NCBI RefSeq assembly: GCF_000210095.1
Contig: NC_021039.1
Span: 466,297 to 530,296, forward strand
Reading direction: 5' to 3'
DNA length: 64,000 nucleotides
Source: Ruminococcus champanellensis 18P13 = JCM 17042
GTDB lineage: Bacteria > Bacillota > Clostridia > Oscillospirales > Ruminococcaceae
Shown: positions 17,282 through 25,672 of the stretch, piece by piece
Layout of the letters: every line of letters starts with the position of its first letter
How positions within the stretch are numbered: the first letter of the stretch is position 1
Translations under genes and position numbers: made by a program
The notes under the pieces: generated by a model
Database searches by the model: none
Told to the model about the DNA's origin: nothing
The model's input: only the letters and a program-made list of their open reading frames with translations

Positions 17282-17518
17282 ATGGAAATCAGCCGTATGA
17301 GCAATAGTGACATGATCCAATACTGCAATGAAGCACTTGCATGGGAGGAATTGGGCCCGGTGGACATTCATTTCTTCGAGTCCGTCAAGCGGATCGTCAC
17401 CGGCGAGTGCAAGGTGGATGAGCCGGAGGATATTTTCGATGAGGAAGGCTTTTTCACCGAACAGAAGGGAACCGAAAATTATTACAATCCCGGCGGGGAG
17501 GACTTCATCCACGTCTGA
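17282..17518 (+). CDS. Small acidic protein of unknown function in the infB operon
   Basis: 78 residues, strongly acidic, with no membrane segment and no motif that I recognise. The ATG has a GAAGGAGGA RBS at the right distance, codon use matches the neighbours, and it sits between infB (45 nt upstream) and rbfA (about 68 nt downstream) on the same strand, so it is very probably expressed with them. The C-terminal part is rich in Asp/Glu/Gly/Asn (EPEDIFDEEGFFTEQKG). Neither a homologue nor a function can be named from sequence alone. Confidence 0.7.
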   Translation: MEISRMSNSDMIQYCNEALAWEELGPVDIHFFESVKRIVTGECKVDEPEDIFDEEGFFTEQKGTENYYNPGGEDFIHV

Positions 17519-17586
17519 GGCTCCCCTGCCGGATGTTCCGGAAAGGAGGCGTACTGCCGGCACAGCGCCGGGGTACTATTGATACT

Positions 17587-17928
17587 ATGGCTAGTTATAA
17601 ATCTGACCGGCTTGCAGAGGACGTAAAACGGGAGCTGACCGCCATTCTGCGGGAGCTGAAGGATCCCCGGATCGGACAGATGCTCAGCATCGTCCGGGTG
17701 GATCTGTCCAACGATCTGTCCCACTGCAAGGTGTATGTATCCAGCTTTGAGGGGCTGGCGGTGGCGCAGCAGTCCGTAGAGGGACTGCGCAGCGCCGAGG
17801 GCTTTATCCGGCGGGAGCTGTTCCACCGGCTGAAGATGCGCAAGGCGCCTGCCATGCATTTCGTGGCGGATGATTCCATCGCCCACGCTGCCGAGATCAA
17901 CCAGAAGCTGCGGGATCTGGAAGGATAA
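17587..17928 (+). CDS. rbfA: Ribosome-binding factor A
   Basis: About 113 residues. Cold-shock-type 30S maturation factor with a KH-like fold: SDRLAEDVKRELTAILRELKDPRI (about 4-27), then VDLSNDLSHCKVYVSSF and a C-terminal RHKxPAMHFVADDSIAHA-like segment. The ATG at 17587 begins where family homology begins, but it lacks a close RBS. A strong AAAGGAGG lies about 38 nt upstream, with a small GC hairpin in between. A longer start at 17533 would place that RBS inside the gene. The start is therefore uncertain, the identity is not. Confidence 0.9.
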   Translation: MASYKSDRLAEDVKRELTAILRELKDPRIGQMLSIVRVDLSNDLSHCKVYVSSFEGLAVAQQSVEGLRSAEGFIRRELFHRLKMRKAPAMHFVADDSIAHAAEINQKLRDLEG

Positions 17929-17947
17929 CCGGGAAAGGGAAACAGGT

Positions 17948-18901
17948 ATGCGGATAGAGATCGCCCAGGCGGCAGAATGCCTGAAACAGTGCGAGGATGT
18001 GTATATCCTCATTCATCAGAGTCCGGACGGGGACTGCGTGGGGGCAGGATTTGCCCTGATGCAGTTGCTGCATGCCATGGGCAAGCGGGCAAAGGTGCTG
18101 TGTCCCGAGCCGATTCCGGCACGGTACGGCTTCCTCACTGCCCCGGACAGCGGTGAATTCCCGGCAAAGTATGTGATCGGGGTGGATGTGGCGGATCTGC
18201 AGCTTCTGGGGAATCTGCGGAGCACCTATGAGGGGCATGTGGATCTTTGCATCGACCACCACATTTCCAATACGGACTATGCAGACCGGGTCTGTGTGGA
18301 TCCGGATGCTTCTGCTGCCTGCCAGGTGCTGTACGAGATCATCCAGGCACTGGGCATACCTCTGACCGATTCCATGGCAGCCTGCATCTACACCGGCATC
18401 GCCACGGATACGGGCTGCTTCAAGTACGAAAACGCCACTGCCCGTGCCCACGAGATCGTGGCAAAGCTCAAGCGGGAGCATGCGCTCCCCTACGCCCGGA
18501 TCAACCGGAATATGTTTGACGTCAAGAGCCTGGGCAGGCTGAAAATGGAGCGTGCGGTCATGGAGATCATGGAATTTTACCTGGACGGCCGCTGCACCAT
18601 GATCTGCGTCACCCAGGATATTCTCCGGCAGATGCAGGTGGAGGAGGCAGAGCTGGACGGCATTGCCGGACTCCCCCTCCAGGTAGAAGGCGTGGAGGTG
18701 GGCGTGACCCTCAAGGAAAAGGAGCCGGGCTTTTACAAGATCTCCATGCGCTCGGCGGATCGTGCCAACGTGTCCCGGATCTGTGGACAGTTGGGGGGCG
18801 GCGGTCATGTGAAGGCGGCAGGCTGCGCCCTCCGGGGTACTCTGTCCCAGGTGAAGGAGATCCTGGTGAGAGCCGTGGAGCAGGAGTTGGCACTGCTATG
18901 A
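17948..18901 (+). CDS. nrnA: Bifunctional oligoribonuclease / PAP phosphatase NrnA
   Basis: 317 residues of the DHH/DHHA1 phosphoesterase family. Motifs: HQSPDGDCVGAG (about 24-35, replacing the classical HxxPDxD site), VDVADLQ (about 80), the DHH motif IDHHISN (about 103-109) and a GGGGHVKAAGC DHHA1 motif near the C-terminus. NrnA removes 2- to 5-nt RNA and dephosphorylates pAp. The start at 17948 has GGGAAA upstream; in-frame codons before it have no RBS. The stop overlaps truB by 4 nt. Confidence 0.93.
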   Translation: MRIEIAQAAECLKQCEDVYILIHQSPDGDCVGAGFALMQLLHAMGKRAKVLCPEPIPARYGFLTAPDSGEFPAKYVIGVDVADLQLLGNLRSTYEGHVDLCIDHHISNTDYADRVCVDPDASAACQVLYEIIQALGIPLTDSMAACIYTGIATDTGCFKYENATARAHEIVAKLKREHALPYARINRNMFDVKSLGRLKMERAVMEIMEFYLDGRCTMICVTQDILRQMQVEEAELDGIAGLPLQVEGVEVGVTLKEKEPGFYKISMRSADRANVSRICGQLGGGGHVKAAGCALRGTLSQVKEILVRAVEQELALL

Positions 18902-19800
18902 ACGGGATATTATGCATGTACAAGCCGGAGGGGTTCACCTCCTTCGACGTGATCGCCAAGCTGCGGGGCATTCTGCAGATGCGGCGGCTGGGGCATGCGG
19001 GCACCCTGGATCCTATGGCAACCGGGGTGCTGCCGGTGTTTGTGGGCGGAGCGACCCGTGCCTGTGACATCCTCCCCAACCAGGAGAAAAGCTATCTTGC
19101 CCGGTTTGCCCTGGGCTATGAAACCGATACCCAGGACAGCACCGGCACCGTCACCAACCGATATGACCGGCAGGTGACAAGGCAGCAGTTGCTGGAGCTC
19201 CTGCCCCGGTTTACGGGTCGAATCAGTCAGATCCCTCCCATGTACTCCGCCGTATCCGTGGACGGGCGGCGGCTGTATGAGCTTGCTCGGCAGGGGGTGG
19301 AGGTGGAGCGGAAGCCCCGCACCGTTACCATGGATCGGCTGGAGCTGCGGCAGTTTGACGAAGCATCCCAGACCGGAACCCTGTTTCTTGCATGCTCCAA
19401 GGGCACCTATGTACGCACCATTCTTCACGATCTGGGCAGGGCGCTGGGCTGCGGTGGCGTTATGACCGGACTGGAGCGTCAGTCCTCCTGCGGTCTGACC
19501 CTGGAGGATTGCGTGACCTTTGCCCAGGTGGAGGCTGCCCGGGACGCAGGAACGCTTTCAGAGCTGCTGCTGCCCGTTGACCGGATGTTTGCGGCATACC
19601 CTGCCCTGCATCTGAATCCTGCCCAGAGCCGCATGTACCGGAACGGGGTCAAGCTGTCCCTGGATCGGCTCACCCTGCCGGAGCAGTCGGAGAAATACCG
19701 GATCTACGGGGATACGGGCTGCTTTTTCGGCATCGGCAGAACGGAGGAGGGCTTGCTCCGGGTGGACAAGAATCTGACCGCAGGAGAGGATGCATCGTGA
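18898..19800 (+). CDS. truB: tRNA pseudouridine(55) synthase TruB
   Basis: 300 residues. The N-terminal GILCMYKPEGFTSFDVI and the catalytic-Asp motif HAGTLDPMATGVLPV (Asp near residue 39) are intact, followed by the KxY motif (KSYLARFALGYETDTQD). It forms pseudouridine 55 in the T-loop of tRNA. The ATG overlaps the nrnA stop (ATGA) and its own stop overlaps the GTG start of ribF, so nrnA-truB-ribF are translationally coupled. Confidence 0.96.
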   Translation: MNGILCMYKPEGFTSFDVIAKLRGILQMRRLGHAGTLDPMATGVLPVFVGGATRACDILPNQEKSYLARFALGYETDTQDSTGTVTNRYDRQVTRQQLLELLPRFTGRISQIPPMYSAVSVDGRRLYELARQGVEVERKPRTVTMDRLELRQFDEASQTGTLFLACSKGTYVRTILHDLGRALGCGGVMTGLERQSSCGLTLEDCVTFAQVEAARDAGTLSELLLPVDRMFAAYPALHLNPAQSRMYRNGVKLSLDRLTLPEQSEKYRIYGDTGCFFGIGRTEEGLLRVDKNLTAGEDAS

Positions 19801-20726
19801 TCGTACTGACGCAGGGAAAAGCCCCCCGACCCACCGCTGTGGCACTGGGCTTGTTTGACGGGGTGCATCTGGGGCACCGGGCGGTGCTGCATGCCGCCGC
19901 CGCCCACAAGGCGGAGGGGCTTTTGCCGGCAGTGTTCACCTTTTCCGCCCCCTCCATATCCTACAAGCAGCATCGGCAGGTACAATTCCTGTATACGGAC
20001 GCCCAGAAGCAGCAGTTGCTGGCGGCACAGGGTATGGAGCTGATCTACAGTCCCCTGTTCCCGGAGATCGCCCCTCTGACGGGGGAGGATTTTTCCGCAC
20101 GGATCCTGCGGGATCTGCTCCGGGCGCAGGTGGTAGTCTGCGGAGAGGATTTCCGCTTCGGAAAAAATGCCGCCTGGGGCACCGGGGAGCTGATCCGCCT
20201 GGGACAGTCCCACGGCTACCGGGTGGAGTGCATCCCGCCGGTGCAGTTGGAGGGGGAACGGGTCTCCTCCCGGCGGATCCGGCAGCTTCTGGCTGACGGA
20301 CATCCGGAGGCGGCTGCCCGGCTTCTGGGAGGGGATTACCGGATCGGAGGCATTGTGGAGCATGGCAATCAGCTAGGCAGAACCATGGGCTTCCCCACCT
20401 TGAATCAGTTTTTTACCCCGGGGCAATGCACCCCCCGGTTCGGGGTCTATGCCTCGGTGGCATATCCGGAGGGCAGTCCCGTGCCGGCAGTGACCAATAT
20501 CGGCATGCGCCCCACCATCGGGGATACCAGCTGTCCCATCGGGGAAACCTATATTCTGGATTGGGAGGGCACCCTGTACGGCAGGGACATACCCGTAGCC
20601 CTGAAGGCATTTCTGCGGCCGGAGCAGCGCTTTGACGGCATCGCCGCCCTGTCCCGGCAGCTTGCCAGGGATATTGCCGCTGCCCGGGACTATGGGGCAA
20701 AACATCAACAGGAGGAACAGCAATGA
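19797..20726 (+). CDS. ribF: Bifunctional riboflavin kinase / FAD synthetase
   Basis: 309 residues. The N-terminal FAD synthetase domain has ALGLFDGVHLGHR (about 16-28) and CGEDFRFGKNA (about 117-127). The C-terminal flavokinase domain has GRTMGFPTLN (about 192-201) and TNIGMRPTIGD. It turns riboflavin into FMN and then FAD. It starts with GTG at 19797, forming a GTGA overlap with truB. Last residues overlap gltX by 4 nt. Confidence 0.95.
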   Translation: MIVLTQGKAPRPTAVALGLFDGVHLGHRAVLHAAAAHKAEGLLPAVFTFSAPSISYKQHRQVQFLYTDAQKQQLLAAQGMELIYSPLFPEIAPLTGEDFSARILRDLLRAQVVVCGEDFRFGKNAAWGTGELIRLGQSHGYRVECIPPVQLEGERVSSRRIRQLLADGHPEAAARLLGGDYRIGGIVEHGNQLGRTMGFPTLNQFFTPGQCTPRFGVYASVAYPEGSPVPAVTNIGMRPTIGDTSCPIGETYILDWEGTLYGRDIPVALKAFLRPEQRFDGIAALSRQLARDIAAARDYGAKHQQEEQQ

Positions 20727-22168
20727 GCAAACGTGTACGCACCCGGTTCGCACCCAGCCCCACGGGCTATATGCACATCGGCAACCTGCGGACGGCTTTA
20801 TACACTTACTTTATCGCAAGAAAGAACGGCGGAGATTTCATTCTCCGCATTGAGGATACAGACCAGGAGCGCTATGTGGAGGGTGCTGTAGACGTGATCT
20901 ACCGGACCCTGCGGATGGCGGGTATCACCTGGGACGAGGGCCCGGACATCGGCGGTCCGGTGGGGCCCTATGTGCAGTCGGAGCGGATGGGCATGTTCAA
21001 GGACTATGCGCTGAAGCTGGTGGAGCAGGGGGACGCCTACTACTGCTTCTGCGACAAGGAACGGCTTGCAAGCCTGCATGAGGCGGATGGCGTGGGTGCC
21101 ATGTATGACGGTCACTGCCGGAACCTGTCCCCGGAGGAGGTGCAGCAGAAGCTGGATGCGGGCGTGCCCTATGTGATCCGGCAGAAGATGCCCAAGGAGG
21201 GCACCACCACCTTCCACGATGAGATCTACGGGGATATTACCGTGGAGAACGCCTCCCTGGACGACCAGATCCTCATCAAGACCGACGGCATGCCCACCTA
21301 CAATTTTGCCAACGTGGTGGACGATCATACCATGGGCATCACCCATGTGGTACGGGGCAACGAGTATCTGTCCAGCACCCCCAAATACAATCTGCTGTAC
21401 CAGGCGTTCGGCTGGGAGGTGCCCCATTACATCCACTGCGCCCCGGTGATGAAGGATGCCCACAACAAGCTGTCCAAGCGGAACGGAGACGCTTCCTTCG
21501 AGGATCTGATCGCCAAGGGCTTTCTGCCGGAGGCGGTGGTCAATTACATCGCCCTGCTGGGCTGGGCGCCCAAGGGGGAAAACGAGATCTATACCCTGCC
21601 GGAGCTGATCGCTGAATTTGACCTGTCCGGCATTTCCAAGGCACCTGCCATTTTCGATCCGCTGAAGCTGAAGGCCATCAATGCGGAGCATATCCGCCGG
21701 ATGTCTCCGGCGCAGTTTGCGGAAAGCATCCGTCCCTATCTGGACAAGACCCTGACCCGCCGGGATTATGATCTTGCGGTGTTGGCGAAGGTGCTCCAGC
21801 CCCGGACGGAGCAGATGACGGACGTGATCGACCAGGTGGACTTTATCGACAGCCTGCCGGAGTACGACAACGCCATGTACTGCCACAAGAAGATGAAAAC
21901 CACCGAGGAAAGCGCATTGCAGGCGCTGCGGATGGTTCTGCCGGTGCTGGAGGCTCTGCCGGAATGGACGGAGTCCGCCATTCATGACGCACTGATGGGG
22001 CTGGCAGCGGAGCAGGGGGTCAAGAACGGCTGGCTGCTGTGGCCGGTGCGCACGGCAGTGTCCGGCAAGCAGGTATCCCCCGGCGGCGGCGTGGAGCTTT
22101 GCGCCATTCTGGGCAGGGAGGACACCCTTGCCCGGATCCGGAAGGGCATCGAAAAGCTGGGGGGCTAA
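20723..22168 (+). CDS. gltX: Glutamate--tRNA ligase
   Basis: 481 residues, class I synthetase. The HIGH-type motif is APSPTGYMHIGNLRTAL (about 9-25) and the KMSKS-type motif is NKLSKRNGD (about 248-256). A C-terminal helical anticodon-binding domain follows. In most Firmicutes this enzyme charges both tRNA-Glu and tRNA-Gln, the latter being corrected by GatCAB. It overlaps ribF by 4 nt, so the long rimP operon may run on to here. A short hairpin with TTTT follows. Confidence 0.96.
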   Translation: MSKRVRTRFAPSPTGYMHIGNLRTALYTYFIARKNGGDFILRIEDTDQERYVEGAVDVIYRTLRMAGITWDEGPDIGGPVGPYVQSERMGMFKDYALKLVEQGDAYYCFCDKERLASLHEADGVGAMYDGHCRNLSPEEVQQKLDAGVPYVIRQKMPKEGTTTFHDEIYGDITVENASLDDQILIKTDGMPTYNFANVVDDHTMGITHVVRGNEYLSSTPKYNLLYQAFGWEVPHYIHCAPVMKDAHNKLSKRNGDASFEDLIAKGFLPEAVVNYIALLGWAPKGENEIYTLPELIAEFDLSGISKAPAIFDPLKLKAINAEHIRRMSPAQFAESIRPYLDKTLTRRDYDLAVLAKVLQPRTEQMTDVIDQVDFIDSLPEYDNAMYCHKKMKTTEESALQALRMVLPVLEALPEWTESAIHDALMGLAAEQGVKNGWLLWPVRTAVSGKQVSPGGGVELCAILGREDTLARIRKGIEKLGG

Positions 22169-22186
22169 GGAAGCGCCTTAGTTTTC
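22165..22186 (+). terminator. Weak terminator after gltX
   Basis: Stem CTAAGG / CCTTAG with a 5-nt loop and then TTTT. The stem overlaps the gltX stop codon. It is short, so some readthrough into the Gld-type operon is likely. Two more GC-rich hairpins lie at 22213-22236 and about 22242-22262, before the next RBS. Confidence 0.5.
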
Positions 22187-22283
22187 GCTGGCTTATCATA
22201 GAACCATCACAATGCACCGCTATACTGAAACGGTGCGATGTATTGACCGGCATCTGCCGGTCAGGATCAGGAGGTAACATAAC

Positions 22284-23273
22284 ATGATTGAGGTGAAAAA
22301 CCTTACCAAGCGCTACGGAGACAAGCTGGCTGTCAACGACATCAGCTTTTCCGTAGAGGATGGGGAAATACTGGGCTTTCTGGGGCCAAACGGCGCAGGT
22401 AAATCCACCACCATGAACATGCTGACCGGGTATATTTCTTCCACCTCCGGCCAGGCGCTCATCAACGGGGTGGATATTCTGGAGGATCCCATCAAGGCAA
22501 AGGAAAACATCGGCTACCTGCCGGAGCTTCCGCCCCTGTACCAGGATATGACCGTCAAGGGCTATCTGAATTTCGTGTATGATCTGAAAAAATGCAAGCT
22601 GCCCCGGAAGGCGCATCTGCGGGACGTGTGCGATCTGTGCAAGGTCACGGATGTGCAGGATCGGATCATCAAGCATCTGTCCAAGGGCTACCGGCAGCGT
22701 GTAGGCATGGCGCAGGCACTGGTGGGCAACCCCAAGGTGCTGATCCTGGATGAGCCTACGGTTGGTCTGGATCCCAAGCAGATCCTGGAGATCCGGACGC
22801 TGATCAAAAAGCTGGGGAAGAACCATACCGTCATTCTTTCCTCCCACATCCTGCCGGAGATCCAGGCGGTGTGCGACCGGATCATCATCATCAACAAGGG
22901 CGTGGTGGTTGCCGACGATACCACAGACAATCTGTCCAGGAATATCACCACCGACCATCGGCTGACCCTGCGGGTGGAGGGCAAAAAGGACGAGATCGTC
23001 AAGGCGCTGCGGAATATCGAGGGCATCAAGTATGTCCGTGCGGATATGGAGCGGGAGCCGGGCGTGTTTGAATATGAGCTGGAGGCTGCTGCGGGTATGG
23101 ATATCCGCCGGGAGGTCAACCGGATCCTCCGGGAGCATGACTGGCCCATTCTCATGATGCGTGCAAGCGACATGACCCTGGAGGATATCTTCCTGAAGAT
23201 CACTATGGGGGATGCGGTTGCCATTCACACGAAACCGGCGGATGCCAAGACTTCTGAAGGGGGTGCCAGATAA
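22284..23273 (+). CDS. ABC transporter ATP-binding protein (GldA-like)
   Basis: 329 residues. Walker A is GPNGAGKSTT (about 36-45), the signature is LSKGYRQRV (about 132-140), and Walker B LILDEPTVGLDP follows (about 153-164). The C-terminal 100 residues are an extra domain as in GldA-type ATPases. The next three genes encode a permease, a GldG-like protein and a DUF4340 protein, the arrangement known from Gld-type ABC systems in non-gliding bacteria. The substrate is unknown. RBS AGGAGG precedes the ATG. Confidence 0.9.
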   Translation: MIEVKNLTKRYGDKLAVNDISFSVEDGEILGFLGPNGAGKSTTMNMLTGYISSTSGQALINGVDILEDPIKAKENIGYLPELPPLYQDMTVKGYLNFVYDLKKCKLPRKAHLRDVCDLCKVTDVQDRIIKHLSKGYRQRVGMAQALVGNPKVLILDEPTVGLDPKQILEIRTLIKKLGKNHTVILSSHILPEIQAVCDRIIIINKGVVVADDTTDNLSRNITTDHRLTLRVEGKKDEIVKALRNIEGIKYVRADMEREPGVFEYELEAAAGMDIRREVNRILREHDWPILMMRASDMTLEDIFLKITMGDAVAIHTKPADAKTSEGGAR

Positions 23274-23977
23274 TGGGCGCAATTTACAGACGTGAGATCG
23301 GAGCGTTCTTCTCCTCCGGTATCGCATATATCTTTCTGGCAGTGTTCTATCTGTTCGCCGGCTACTTCTTCTATGCAAGCAGCCTGTACAGTGCTACCAC
23401 CGATATGTCCGGCATGTTCTCCAGCCTGTTCATGGTCATCGTGTTCCTGATCCCGATTCTGACCATGCGGCTGTTCAGTGAGGAGCTGAAGCAGAAAACC
23501 GATCAGGGTCTGCTGACGGCACCGGTTTCCCTGCCGGGGATCGTGCTTGGCAAGTACTTTGCGGCACTGACCCTGTACACCATCGGCATTGCCATCGTGA
23601 TGCTGTACGGCATGATCCTCAGCTTCTTCGGAGAAGTGGCATGGGGCATCGTGTTCGCCAACTTCCTGGCGCTGTTCCTGCTGGGGGCTGCATTCATTGC
23701 GGTGGGTCTGTTCGTGTCTGCTCTGACGGAAAATCAGATCATCGCAGCGGTAGGCGGCTTTGTGGCACTGATGCTGCTGTACATGATCGATGTGGTTGCA
23801 AGCTATGTAAAGGTTGAGGCGGTTGCCCATGTGCTGACCTCCCTGTCCTTCTACACCAGATATTACGAATTCACCTGCGGTCTGTTCAATCTGCCCAGTG
23901 TGCTGTTTTACATCAGTACCGCAGTGATCTTCAATTTTCTGACCGTCCGCGTCTTTGAGCGCAGACGCTGGGCGTAA
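23273..23977 (+). CDS. ABC-2 type permease (GldF-like)
   Basis: 234 residues with six hydrophobic segments (around 14-37, 55-75, 98-122, 130-152, 157-180 and 205-225). The motif FSEELKQKTDQGLLTAPVS in the first cytoplasmic loop is typical of this permease class. Its start shares a base with the ATPase stop. The low number of extracellular loops suggests that the large ectodomain is provided by the GldG-like partner encoded next. Confidence 0.88.
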   Translation: MGAIYRREIGAFFSSGIAYIFLAVFYLFAGYFFYASSLYSATTDMSGMFSSLFMVIVFLIPILTMRLFSEELKQKTDQGLLTAPVSLPGIVLGKYFAALTLYTIGIAIVMLYGMILSFFGEVAWGIVFANFLALFLLGAAFIAVGLFVSALTENQIIAAVGGFVALMLLYMIDVVASYVKVEAVAHVLTSLSFYTRYYEFTCGLFNLPSVLFYISTAVIFNFLTVRVFERRRWA

Positions 23978-23992
23978 GGAGGGAATGCCGAA

Positions 23993-25672
23993 ATGAGTAA
24001 CGAGAAAAAGGATCTGGAGAAGCAGCAGGACACCAAGCCTGCAAAGGAATCCAAACAGGACGCCCCCAAGGATGCAAAGCCGGAACAGGCGAAAAAGCCT
24101 AAGAACCGGAAGAAGCTCAAGTATGGCGCCCTTGCCACCGGGATCACCGCCGTGTTCATTGCCGCAGTGGTGCTGGTGAACGTAGTGGTTTCCGTGGTTA
24201 TGGACAGATACCCCTTGAAGGTGGATCTGACCAGCTCCAAGCTGTACGAGATTTCCCAGGACAGCATCGACTATGTGAAGAACCTGTCCAAGGACGTGAA
24301 GATCCTGGTGCTGGCAGAGGAAAGCTATTTTACCACCAACAATTATATGAAGATCGTGCCGGAGACCCTGGACAAATACCGTCAGAACTCCAACGGGCAC
24401 ATTTCCGTGGAATTTTACAATATGGTCAACCATCCGGAGATCACCTCCGAGTACAAGCAGTACTACAGCGGTGAGTTCCAGGAGGGGGATGTGATCGTAG
24501 CCTGCGGAGACCGGGTGAAGGTGCTGGACTTCGGGGACATCATCCAGACCGAGCAGACCCCGGATTATACCACCTACACCTATAAGACCAGCTACACCTT
24601 TGTGGGGGAGCAGTCCCTGACCTCTGCGATTATGAGCGTGACCGACGCCAACCCCAAGAAGGTTGCGTTCGTCCAGACTGCCGGTACCAATTCCATCTAT
24701 GCGGACACCAACAAGTATTCCGTTGCCGCCCTGCATGACCTGCTGGACAAGAACGGCTACGACATTACCGACGTGGATCTGTTGAACGACAACATTCTGC
24801 CGGCGGATTACGACCTGGTGGTGCTGCCGGCACCCTACAATGACCTGACAGAAGCCATGGTCACAAAGCTCAGCGATTTCCTGTACAACGAGGGCGGCCT
24901 GAACAAGGATATGTTCTACATTGCGGACGTGAAGCAGGGGAATACCCCCAATCTGGACGCATTCCTGGCAGAATGGGGCGTTTCTGTGGGAGACGCCATC
25001 GTATATGAGGGCAACTCCTCCCAGGCACAGTACGTCAGCACCGCACTGGGTACGCTGACTGCGCCGAATGTGGTTATGGCGGAAAGCGACTACGGGGCAC
25101 AGTTGAGCAACACCTCCCGTCCCATTGTAGCGCCTCTGGCACGACCCATCCGGCTGTTGTTTGAATCCAATACCGACCGGCAGACCCTGGCGCTGCTGCA
25201 AACCTCTGAAACCGCATTCCTGTATCCGCTGAATACCAAGCAGGATACCGCTTCCGATTCTACGGATGTGCCCGCCGCCAGCCAGGAAGCCGCATCCACC
25301 ACTGCCACCTCCTTTGACATTGAAAATGCGGAAAAGGGTGTGCAGAATCTGATGACCATTACCACCAAGTCCAACGCAGTCAACGAAGACGTGAACTCCA
25401 GCCAGCTGATGGTCATGTCCTCCTGTTCCATGCTGGACTACTATGTGGCACAGAGCGCATCCTATAACAATGCGGAATATGTGGTTTCCGCCATCAATGT
25501 GATGGTAGGCAAGGAGAACGGCATTGTCATCGCCAACAAGGCACTGGAGCAGACCAATATCACCATTACCGAGGGACAGCTCAGCGGTCTGCGGACGCTG
25601 GTGATCGTGGTGATCCCGCTGATCGTGGTGGTCATCGGACTGGTTGTATTTGTAAGGAGAAGAAATCGATGA
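23993..25672 (+). CDS. GldG-like ABC transporter auxiliary protein
   Basis: 559 residues. A charged Lys-rich cytoplasmic N-terminus (1-42) leads to a transmembrane helix (about 45-70). A large extracellular region follows that matches the GldG/ABC_transp_aux layout (VDLTSSKLYEISQDSIDYVKNL, near 80-101, is the typical opening). A second membrane helix is at about 531-553, ending RRRNR. The region around 410-440 is Ser/Thr/Ala-rich. It overlaps the DUF4340 gene by 4 nt. Confidence 0.85.
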   Translation: MSNEKKDLEKQQDTKPAKESKQDAPKDAKPEQAKKPKNRKKLKYGALATGITAVFIAAVVLVNVVVSVVMDRYPLKVDLTSSKLYEISQDSIDYVKNLSKDVKILVLAEESYFTTNNYMKIVPETLDKYRQNSNGHISVEFYNMVNHPEITSEYKQYYSGEFQEGDVIVACGDRVKVLDFGDIIQTEQTPDYTTYTYKTSYTFVGEQSLTSAIMSVTDANPKKVAFVQTAGTNSIYADTNKYSVAALHDLLDKNGYDITDVDLLNDNILPADYDLVVLPAPYNDLTEAMVTKLSDFLYNEGGLNKDMFYIADVKQGNTPNLDAFLAEWGVSVGDAIVYEGNSSQAQYVSTALGTLTAPNVVMAESDYGAQLSNTSRPIVAPLARPIRLLFESNTDRQTLALLQTSETAFLYPLNTKQDTASDSTDVPAASQEAASTTATSFDIENAEKGVQNLMTITTKSNAVNEDVNSSQLMVMSSCSMLDYYVAQSASYNNAEYVVSAINVMVGKENGIVIANKALEQTNITITEGQLSGLRTLVIVVIPLIVVVIGLVVFVRRRNR

